Of a stretch of DNA of 64,000 nt, positions 42,814 to 52,600 are shown piece by piece (position 1 is the first letter of the stretch; each line of letters starts with the position of its first letter). The position numbers and the translations under genes were made by a program. Location: the NCBI GenBank assembly GCA_022432975.1, contig CM039508.1, forward strand, positions 47,953,646 through 48,017,645. Direction: 5' to 3'. The stretch is from Begonia masoniana (Eukaryota; Streptophyta; Magnoliopsida; Cucurbitales; Begoniaceae). The notes below the pieces were generated by a model. The model did not search any database. It was not told where the DNA came from and was given only the letters and a program-made list of their open reading frames with translations.

Positions 42814-44826
42814 GGTTATATTCGCCAAAGGTTATATTCGCAAAAGCCAGTATTTTGGTTATATTCGCAAAAGCCAGTATTTTGGTTATATTCGCCAAAG
42901 GTTATATTCGCAAAAGCCAGTATTTTGGTTATATTCGCCAAAGGTTATATTCGCAAAAGCCAGTATTTTGGTTATATTCGCCAAAGGTTATATTCGCAAA
43001 AGCCAGTATTTTGGTTATATTCGCCAAAGGTTATATTCGCAAAAGCCAGTATTTTGGTTATATTCGCAAAAGCCAGTATTTTGGTTATATTCGCAAAAGC
43101 CAGTATTTTGGTTATATTCGCCAAAGGTTATATTCGCAAAAGCCAGTATTTTGGTTATATTCGCCAAAGGTTATATTCGCAAAAGCCAGTATTTTGGTTA
43201 TATTCGCAAAAGCCAGTATTTTGGTTATATTCGCCAAAGGTTATATTCGCAAAAGCCAGTATTTTGGTTATATTCGCAAAAGCCAGTATTTTGGTTATAT
43301 TCGCAAAAGCCAGTATTTTGGTTATATTCGCAAAAGCCAGTATTTTGGTTATATTCGCCAAAGGTTATATTCGCAAAAGCCAGTATTTTGGTTATATTCG
43401 CCAAAGGTTATATTCGCAAAAGCCAGTATTTTGGTTATATTCGCAAAAGCCAGTATTTTGGTTATATTCGCCAAAGGTTATATTCGCAAAAGCCAGTATT
43501 TTGGTTATATTCGCCAAAGCCAGTATTTTGGTTATATTCGCAAAAGCCAGTATTTTGGTTATATTCGCAAAAGCCAGTATTTTGGTTATATTCGCCAAAG
43601 GTTATATTCGCAAAAGCCAGTATTTTGGTTATATTCGCCAAAGGTTATATTCGCAAAAGCCAGTATTTTGGTTATATTCGCAAAAGCCAGTATTTTGGTT
43701 ATATTCGCCAAAGGTTATATTCGCAAAAGCCAGTATTTTGGTTATATTCGCCAAAGGTTATATTCGCAAAAGCCAGTATTTTGGTTATATTCGCCAAAGG
43801 TTATATTCGCAAAAGCCAGTATTTTGGTTATATTCGCCAAAGGTTATATTCGCAAAAGCCAGTATTTTGGTTATATTCGCCAAAGGTTATATTCGCAAAA
43901 GCCAGTATTTTGGTTATATTCGCAAAAGCCAGTATTTTGGTTATATTCGCCAAAGGTTATATTCGCAAAAGCCAGTATTTTGGTTATATTCGCAAAAGCC
44001 AGTATTTTGGTTATATTCGCCAAAGGTTATATTCGCAAAAGCCAGTATTTTGGTTATATTCGCAAAAGCCAGTATTTTGGTTATATTCGCCAAAGGTTAT
44101 ATTCGCAAAAGCCAGTATTTTGGTTATATTCGCAAAAGCCAGTATTTTGGTTATATTCGCAAAAGCCAGTATTTTGGTTATATTCGCCAAAGGTTATATT
44201 CGCAAAAGCCAGTATTTTGGTTATATTCGCAAAAGCCAGTATTTTGGTTATATTCGCCAAAGGTTATATTCGCAAAAGCCAGTATTTTGGTTATATTCGC
44301 AAAAGCCAGTATTTTGGTTATATTCGCCAAAGGTTATATTCGCAAAAGCCAGTATTTTGGTTATATTCGCCAAAGGTTATATTCGCAAAAGCCAGTATTT
44401 TGGTTATATTCGCCAAAGGTTATATTCGCAAAAGCCAGTATTTTGGTTATATTCGCAAAAGCCAGTATTTTGGTTATATTCGCAAAAGCCAGTATTTTGG
44501 TTATATTCGCCAAAGGTTATATTCGCAAAAGCCAGTATTTTGGTTATATTCGCCAAAGGTTATATTCGCAAAAGCCAGTATTTTGGTTATATTCGCCAAA
44601 GGTTATATTCGCAAAAGCCAGTATTTTGGTTATATTCGCCAAAGGTTATATTCGCAAAAGCCAGTATTTTGGTTATATTCGCAAAAGCCAGTATTTTGGT
44701 TATATTCGCCAAAGGTTATATTCGCAAAAGCCAGTATTTTGGTTATATTCGCCAAAGGTTATATTCGCAAAAGCCAGTATTTTGGTTATATTCGCCAAAG
44801 GTTATATTCGCAAAAGCCAGTATTTT
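42814..44826 (+). repeat. Two-unit tandem array (27 bp and 16 bp) after RNase H
   Basis: The array is built from two units that share the start GGTTATATTCGC. Unit X continues AAAAGCCAGTATTTT (27 bp) and unit Y continues CAAA (16 bp). I count 55 X and 33 Y. 55x27 plus 33x16 is 2013, exactly the length of the interval. Y never occurs twice in a row, while X runs are 1 to 4 long, so the array is a mixture of 43-bp (Y+X) and 27-bp (X) steps. Only one variant unit was seen (near 43512). All X units lack one base compared with the 28-bp edge units, so expansion happened after that deletion. It lies between the RNase H stop and the viral promoter. Confidence 0.95.
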
Positions 44827-45058
44827 GGGAATCTACTTTTATTATTATGTCTCCTTTTTTAAGTTAGCTTTTGTACCTCCCGTTTCTATATAAGGGAGCT
44901 AGTTTGCATTTCTTTCTCAAGTTTTTAGAGTTTGCCTTCTCTCCTTGTAAAAACTCTAGCTCTGATTGCTCTCTCTCTCCCTCTTTGTATGCTACAACTA
45001 TTGTGAATAAACAAGTAAGTATTTTCTCTTACTTCTTCTCCTTCGCTTCCCCCCTTCT
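44827..45058 (+). promoter_or_regulatory. Viral promoter and terminal redundancy, unit 7, ending at the primer site
   Basis: The array abuts GGGAATCTACTTTTATTATT. The TATA box TATATAAG is at 44887-44894 and the poly(A) signal AATAAA at 45006-45011. Viral sequence stops at CCCCCCTTCT, the last bases before TGGTATCAGAG in other units, and then an AT-repeat host-like sequence begins. The viral end coincides with the minus-strand discontinuity of caulimovirid DNA. Confidence 0.88.
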
Positions 45059-45243
45059 ATATATATATAAACTTGCAAATTACAATTTAATATATTAAGT
45101 TTCGTCTTGATATGCTCCATTAATTATTTGTGTTGACATTGACATATAATTTAATTAAAAATGTGCAACATGTTTGAATTTAGGGCAAGTCCAAAGTTAT
45201 AAGGACCCGTAGAGATTTATTTTCACTTTATTCGTGACAAAGT

Positions 45244-47924
45244 TGTGACAACCCGAAACCAAACCCGATCGGAGTCTGGGATCGGAGCCATCACTCTAGG
45301 ACATTGGACGGAAAACGGTGACTATATTTTTTTTTTTGTACATTACACTTTTAAAACATTTACAGAGGGAGAGGGAAAACTACAGTGAATAACAGAAAAC
45401 ATTTTCAGAGAGAGAGAGTTCTCTGGAGTGGAAAGCAAAATAAGCATAAAGCTAGCGGAAGACTTGACTAAAACAGAAAAAACACTGTTGGGCGGAAGAT
45501 TAAATTTTTAAGGGCAGCGGCAGATGTAAATAAACAAAGGCAATATAACAATCGGGCAGCGGGCAGCGGTGAATGTGAACTAAACTGGGCGGTAGATGTC
45601 GAATAAGAAAAAACAGATGACGTCATCGGAAGATGTGATGACATCATCGGCAGATATAGGCAACAGATGGAAATCGGAATGTGTGATGACGTCATCGGAA
45701 AATGTGATGACGTCATCGGCAGATATAGACAGCAGAGGGAAATCAGAATGTGTGATGACGTCATCGGAAAATGTGATGACGTCATCGGCAGATATAGACA
45801 GCAGAGGGAAATCGAAATGTGTGATGACGTCATCGGAAGATGTGATGACGTCATCGGCAAGAAACAGGCAATGAACGGAATCGGCAGGAGGTGATGACGT
45901 CAGCCGGAAGAGTGATGACGTCAGCTGGAAGAGGGATGACGTCAACCGGAAGATACAGGTAACAACGTGACCGGTAGAGGGAAATTCCTAAGGGGATCGG
46001 AAGATGCAGCTTTTGAGATAAAACTTGACAACTTTTAACAGAAAGACATACAGGCAGGGAGCAACAGAACAGAAGGCATAAAGGTTTCAAACCTTCAAAA
46101 CCCAATTCAAAACTAAGATTTCTGAAACACACCTGCAGATGACAGATTTCAACAGACAGATTTGAGAAAAACAGACTACATGGATAACTATAATATTTGA
46201 GATCATCCATGCAAATCTTGAAACAGGAGAATATTCTAAAACATTTCAGAGTATTCAGGGCATGAGACCAACTGTCAAATACAGCAATTTTAAAGCTTTA
46301 ACACAAAAGCTATACAGTATTTCGAAATCTGAGGATAGGCAAGTCATACTTTCAAATTGACAGATTCAAGAAAACAAAATACATGGAAAATTCCCAAAAC
46401 CAGAAATTCATCCATGCACAGACTAATCAGAGAATATCCCAAACAACTCCAGAATATTTTGAATATAATCTTAACTGTCAAATACAGTGGCTTCAAAAAC
46501 TTAGAAATCAAACCTATACATTGTTTTAAAACCTGAAGATCAGTACAGGGCACGACATATACTTACAGAATTTCTTCAAAAGAAGAAGTTTACAACCAAA
46601 ACATGGACTTCTAGGAGACTTTACAGCTATTAACATTTCAGAAAAAAAAAAAAAAAAAAAAAACTTAAACCTCAGATCAGAAACAGGTCTGGCTGCAACA
46701 ACCACCCCGAGAGCTCGAGCCACCAGCTACATCAGATCATTATCTTGAGGCAGAAAGTCCTCATCATCGAGTTCAGTACCTACATCAGAGAGTTCACCTA
46801 TGAGTCTAAAACTCAGTAAGAACATAATAGATATGCAGTGATGCAAAATGCTATGCATGCGGTTTTCAAAATATAGTGACAGTACAGAATATTACATTTC
46901 AGTGGCAGTATGGTATAAGTGGAGATTATAGGGGAACTGGCGATACGGTGAGTGCACTATCAGGCAAATAACAGTAAACAGTACAGAATTAGAACAGAAC
47001 AGTGTGCCAGTCCCCGTCTCGCACTTAACCGGTTCATTACAGTCAGTCAGATTTTATCTTGTTTAGTTTCAAACAGTGTACAGAAAATATTTGCATGTCT
47101 TTCAGAGAAAACGTGTATGCATGAACGGTGCTTGAACTTAAACAGACAGACAGCAGAAATAAGACAACAGAAAGTGAATCGAAGCCAGACTTTTCAGAAC
47201 ATAGACTATAACCTTTCTACCCAAAACAACCCGACAGAACAGAAATACCTAGTACCTCCATGATGTAGGGCCTTAAGGGCCAACCTACGGGTATGAACTT
47301 ACCTGTTTGCTGCGGTGCAGATGCTCGAATGTCCCTGGAACGCTCGGATCTGTTGCTGCAATGTAGAGAAATTAAACAAGTTGCAAATGCTAACAAATAA
47401 CTTGGAAGATTATGCAGTAAACTCCATTCAGACTTGTAGAAAACAACGAATGTGTTTCCATAAAAAAACCGAGAGTTTTCTCCCAACTATCTTAACCTAA
47501 AACTTCAGCATGACCCATAGTTTTTGCTTGTCCAAATGTGTTAGCATTAGAAGATGTTTACCTTAGCGGAGGAGCAGAAAGGGATCTGAGAAGATCGAAG
47601 TAACTTCGATGGTTGTTTGTCGACAAGAAGAGAGAATGCAGAGAGGAGAAAGGAGAGAGAGCAGAGAAGAGAAGTGAAGAGGGTTTCACGTAGGGGGAAG
47701 AACTTAACTTCTTCAACAAGCTGCCACATGTCACTCAACCACTGGTTTTCTCCCACCAACCTTAATTTCTCCCCAGTTTACCCTTCCATGCATTTTAACT
47801 TAGTGTAATGCTTAGTTAAACATTAGTTTGGTTTTCCAACAAAACACATATTGCATTTATATTAAATTAATCCCGAGAAATGGTTCGGAAAAAATAATTA
47901 CATGCAAAAAGGCCGGGTGTTACA
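45244..47924. mobile_element. Solo LTR, 2681 bp, with 5-bp target duplication
   Basis: The ends are TGTGACAACCCG and GGGTGTTACA, and both sides carry the target duplication AAAGT (45239-45243 and 47925-47929). No internal retrotransposon domain is present, so this is a solo LTR of a large LTR element (probably Ty3/gypsy or a non-autonomous relative by size). It contains a TGACGTCA-rich minisatellite and an A tract at 46640-46662. ORFs of 60-130 codons inside lie mostly in repeats and are not supported as genes. Confidence 0.83.
45612..45953. repeat. Minisatellite of TGACGTCA palindromes inside the solo LTR
   Basis: Ten exact TGACGTCA palindromes and one TGACATCA variant lie in about 340 bases. 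They are usually in the context GTGATGACGTCATCGG, with a longer period of about 65 bases carrying GCAGATATAGACAGCAGAGGGAAATC. TGACGTCA is the classic high-affinity site for plant bZIP/TGA factors. In an LTR such an array could act as an enhancer, which is an inference. Confidence 0.85.
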
Positions 47925-48056
47925 AAAGTAGCCAAGAACGAGCTTCAAGTTTTATTTACTCATTCGACGCAACTTGTAGATGGTCTTACAAAACCAATGT
48001 ATGTTTCCAAGTTTCAACCGTGTCGTGACAATCTTTGTGTCCTTTGGCCTTAAGAT

Positions 48057-49090
48057 TGCAGGGGATGATAGCGTAATATACATGCTAGAAAATGATTTGT
48101 TATAACCACCTCAGTACTGTAGACACATCTAGAATTTTCCATTGTATTATAAAATAGAATGAACTCCACCGAATTGGGAATCATAAACTCAAACATGTTG
48201 AATTATATACATAATGAATTGGTTCTAAAGAATAAAGAAGACAAATAGAATCTAACCTGATGATCCGCAGTCAGAGGCGTTATGGAGAAAAGAATAGAGA
48301 GAGAGATCTTCTAGTGATTTTTCCCAAAAGATCTAATTTAATTTAGTATAATTAATGAGAATGGTTTTGATCTTTTTTTTTTCAATTCAATTTTATATAA
48401 TGTCATTTAGTATAAATAGTTAGTATTTTAAAGGATTTAGAATATTCTGATTCATATATTCTAACTGCTCAAATCTTATGAAATATAATTTAAATTGTTG
48501 CCTTCGATTAAGAATATTTAATAAATTTTTATTTACAACATTTCTAAGATTCTATACATATTTAAAACTAACTTACCAATTAATATTTTATTTTAATTAT
48601 TTATAATTATTTTAATTATTATGTCAATTAGTCAACGTCAAGCTAAAATTTAGATTTAAATTTAAATGGTGAACCTCAAATTACTCTATAAATTATCAAA
48701 AAATAAATTGTTTAAAACAACCTTGCCATAGTCCATCTACAAGAAAATTAGAGCGGAGTAGCACAATTTGAGAAGTTATAAACATTTGTGGAGTGTCGAG
48801 AAATATATAATAAGTGATTGATGAGTTCAGCCATATTGAAGAGTTAACCTCACCCTATTATCTAAATAAAAAACAAGATAAAAAGATAAAGATTCTTTTC
48901 AATGGAGATGAACAAGTTTGAGAGTTTAGAAGAGGAAAAGATAAAAATGAGACATTTTTTACTGTAGTTTCCACATATTTGTGTATAACATTTGAAATAT
49001 CTCAAAAAAAAAATCAGAGAAGGAAAGTTTCGGGAGAGAATTTCCTTCCCTGAATTGGCGATCGTTACGCTACCAGGAAGGAAATTCATT
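48057..49090. other. AT-rich intergenic DNA with a dispersed repeat
   Basis: No gene is seen. The segment about 48800-48960 resembles 58960-59120 (both contain a GATGAGT...CTATTAT...AAAGAT...TTTTCAAT...GAGAT order), so it is a dispersed repeat. A possible degraded copia LTR may follow the remnant at 48056. Confidence 0.5.
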
Positions 49091-49429
49091 CCCCATTAAG
49101 CCCCTCCTTCAATCTCACTTTCTTTCCCCTTAATCTCTCCCTCATTCTGCAAATTTCCTGTGGCAATTTCTCTCTCTCTGTCTCGACTGTTTCACGGTGC
49201 AGATCGGAGCTCAGGATTCCGCTTTGATTAGGAGGACTTCATGTTGATTTAGGGAAGGCAGTGGCGGCGTCGGTGTTGGTTGAAACCTCCGGTGGTCAGA
49301 ATTGGTAAGTCGAATTTCCTTACCAATTTAAGTGACATAATATCATAATATCGGTTCGATTCGATTTCTAACAGTTTTCAACAAAAGGAACCCTGAATCA
49401 AATCGAGAACTCTGATTTTAATGATTTTA
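49091..49429 (+). other. Possible non-coding first exon and intron start of a host transcript
   Basis: A CT-rich stretch (CTTTCTTTCCCCTTAATCTC, then CTCTCTCTGTCTC) looks like a plant 5' UTR. It is followed by GC-richer sequence and a donor-like TTGGTAAGTCG near 49302. No long ORF is linked to it. The copia element begins at 49430 within the putative intron. Support is weak. Confidence 0.3.
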
Positions 49430-49652
49430 TGTCAGAGTCTAAGGAAGATGAGAAATAAATATTTCTTCTGTATATTTTTTTTGAAAACAATTACAATCCC
49501 TTTTATAAGCTAAATACAAAATCTTAACAGAGAGAGAAAGTGAGGGTAAAATCTCAACAGAGAGAGAGAGGCGATCTGCTTCGAACTGAAGAGATGCGAT
49601 CTTAACAGAAGATTAGTGAACCCGGTTCCCGGTTCACGTGTATGGTTCGACA
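49430..49652 (-). repeat. 3' LTR of the copia element
   Basis: This is a 223-bp LTR that reads TGTCGAACCATACACGTGAA at its start and CTTAGACTCTGACA at its end on the minus strand. It carries GAGAGAGAG tracts. No difference from 53856-54078 was found by eye. Confidence 0.95.
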
Positions 49653-52600
49653 TCCCCCCTCAAACGAATGGGTCGTGGCAGAACCGTGAGTTTGGTTCGA
49701 AGCTCATGAAACCGAGAAGCAGATAGAGATTTTGTTAGACAATCAGCAAGTTGATCAGAGGAGGAAGCAAAAGCGAGCTTCAGAGAACCACGACTAACTT
49801 TTTCACGAACAAAGTGATGATCAATCTCGACATGCTTGGTGCGAGCATGAAGAATCGGATTTGACGCGAGGTTAAGGGTGCTGATATTATCACAGTAAAT
49901 CAGAGGAGGCGAACCTGGAGGAAGGCGCAGCTCAGTGAGCAGTGACTGGATCCATAACACTTCAGCAGCTCCATTGGCAAGAGCTCGGTATTCCGATTCG
50001 GTACTTGATCGGGAGACGGCCTTTTGTTTAGCCGAGGACCAGGAAATCAGATTATGCCCAAGAAATATGCAGTGAGCGCTCGTGCTCCGACGGTCATCGG
50101 GGCAGGAGGCCCAATCTGCATCAGTGTAACAATATAAGGAATGATCAGAACTGTGTTGAATAAATAAGCCCAGATGAGCTGTGCCTCGGAGATATCGGAG
50201 GACGCGCTTCACAGCTTGCATGTGAACGTCTGTTGGGGCGTGCATGAACTGGCATAGCTTGTTGACAGCGAAGGAGAGATCAGGTCTGGTGATAGTACAG
50301 TATTGCAAGGCACCGATGATGCTGCGATACTCGGTAGCATTGGGTAGTAAGGTGCCGTCATGTAGTGAGATAGGTGGTAGAGCGAGAGGAGTGTGCTGAG
50401 GCTTAGAGTTAAGTAATCCTGTCTTGACCAACAAATCCCGTATGTATTTTGTCTGGCTAAGATGCAAACCAGTTGAGTGTTTGTGAACTTCAATCCCCAA
50501 GAAAAAATGTAAATCACCGAGGTCTTTGATAGCAAAAAGTTTGGAGAGATGAGTAATTAACTTTGATATCCTTGAAGAGGAGGAACCTGTGACAATTATA
50601 TCATCAACATAAACCAAAACCACAGTAATGTCAGAATCAGCAAAATGAATAAACATGGATGTATCGGCCTTTGAATTGATAAAACCCCAGTTGAGAAGAG
50701 CCATGCTAAGTTTTAGAAACCAGGCACGGGGAGATTGTTTCAATCCATACAGAGAGCGATGCAGCTTACAGACATAATCTGGCCGGGAGGAGTCAATGAA
50801 GCCCTGAGGTTGAACCATATACACGTCCTCGACGAGATCACCATGGAGAAAGGCATTTTGAACGTCAAGCTGCTTAATAGACCACTGCCGAGAAACAGCA
50901 ATATTTAGTAGAAGTCGAATGGTGGCTGGTTTAATCACCGGACTGAAGGTTTCATGAAAATCAAGCCCCGGGGTTTGTTGAAATCCCTTCGCAACGAGTC
51001 GGGCTTTAAAGCGATCAATGGAGCCATCAGGACGGAGTTTGATTCTGTAAACCCATTTGGAGCCAATAACTCGCGAGCAACTAGGTTTTGGAACTAGAGT
51101 CCAAGTGTCTTGAGACTGAAGCGCACGGAACTCGGATTCCATAGCTGTACGCCATTCTTCATGTTGAGAGGCTTCACGGAACGAGGCCGGTTCACAGAGT
51201 AGGTGACTCATAACAGTGAAGAATGTTTTCGGTTTGAAGATGCCGGATTTGGACCGTGTAACCATCGGATGAGCGTTTACAGTTGGCAGATCCGGCATAG
51301 TCCCTTCAGTGTGATCAGGCTGAGAGAACGAAGAAGAAGGAGAAGAACTAGAGTTGGGCTGAACGGAGTTACTGTTTGGAGGATTGTGGGAGAAGGTGCT
51401 GGTAGAAGGAGGTGACAGAGTGGTAGGTATGAGAGGAAGAGTAGTGATAATAGGTGCAGTGGAAGATGACCCGAGAGTTTGGGATTTTGTAGCCAAGGGA
51501 AATGAGGATTCATTAAAGACAACATGGCGTGAGACATATAATTTGCCAGAGGAAGATTGAAGGCAGATGTAGCCTTTATGACTGCTACTATAACCAAGAA
51601 AAACGCAAGAACTAGATCGAAATTCCAATTTATGATGGTTATAAGGCCTTAAAAATGGAAAACACTGACAACCAAAAATACGAAGATGAGAATAAGAAGG
51701 GATTTTGTTATAAAGTATTTGAAAGGGAGATTTATTTGAGAGAGGTTTGGATGGTAGCCTATTAATGAGATATATAGCAGTGCTAAAGGCAAAAGGCCAA
51801 TAAGAGAGAGGCATGGAAGCCTGGGCTAAAAGAGTTAAGCCCATTTCCACAACCTGACGATTCTTACGTTCAACACGGCCATTTTGTTCTGGAGTATATG
51901 GGCAGGAAATTTCATGTAAAATTCCTTGGGTTAAAAACCATTTGGATAAAGACCGAAATTCGCCACCCCAATCTGATCTAACCCGTTTTATCTGGCAAGT
52001 AAATTGAGTTTGGATCATTTTGTGAAAAAGGATAAAAGTATTATAGGCCTCATTTTTGGAATGAAGATGATAAATCCAGGTGAACCTGGAAAAATCATCG
52101 ACAAACAGTATAAAATACTTGACTCCAGTAACAGAAGAAACAGGAGAAGGCCCCCATAAATCAGTGTGAATTAAATCAAACATTGCAGTTGCACGAGACT
52201 GAGAATTTTGAAATGGTAAACGATGAGATTTAGCTACCAAACAGGAAGAACATACATCCATAAGTTCAGACTTATTAAAGGGTAAACGACAACTAGATAA
52301 AACAGAGTTGATAATTTTTGAGGATGGGTGTCCCAGCCGAGAATGCCACAAATTTGAAGGGTTGCTGGAGACAATGTGTAGCTGAGCAGAAGAGGGCTGA
52401 CTCGGGGAGGAAGGGCAGACTCGGTACAGGCCATTGTCAAGAATTCCCCGAAGGAGAATGTTCCGAGAAACCTGATCCTTGACCACAAAAAAGAAAGGAT
52501 GAAATTCAATAAAAGCTTTATTGTCAAGGCATAGTTGTGAAACACTAAGCAGATTTTTCTGGAGAGAGGGAGAGTGATAAACAGTTCTTAAGACTAAAGG

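Larger units (their letters stand above)
45180..48056 (+). pseudogene. Copia RNase H C-terminal remnant split by a solo LTR
   Basis: Reading across the insertion, plus-strand codons on the two sides (45180-45243 and 47925-48056) give VEIYFHFIRD, then a Lys-Val-Ala-Lys stretch, LVDGLTKPMYVSKF and a stop at 48053. This matches the end of a Ty1/copia polyprotein (compare HARTKHVEIDHHFVREKV in the intact element at 49.6-53.8 kb). A purine-rich GCAGGGGATGATAG tract follows, as expected before a 3' LTR. No LTR could be delimited. An upstream stop shows it is dead. Confidence 0.75.

Noticed and set aside
42814..44826. CRISPR-like or satellite gene array
   Set aside because: The units are contiguous without unique spacers, and the host is a plant. 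The repeat belongs to the 3' end of viral type A units.
42748..44893. Three long ORFs (670-707 codons) as real proteins
   Set aside because: They arise because the repeat units contain no stop in any frame. There is no start context, and the three frames encode permutations of the same repeat.
45468..46210. ORFs of 75-130 codons rich in MTSSHLPM or MTSSENVMTSS repeats
   Set aside because: They are translations of the TGACGTCA minisatellite in a solo LTR.
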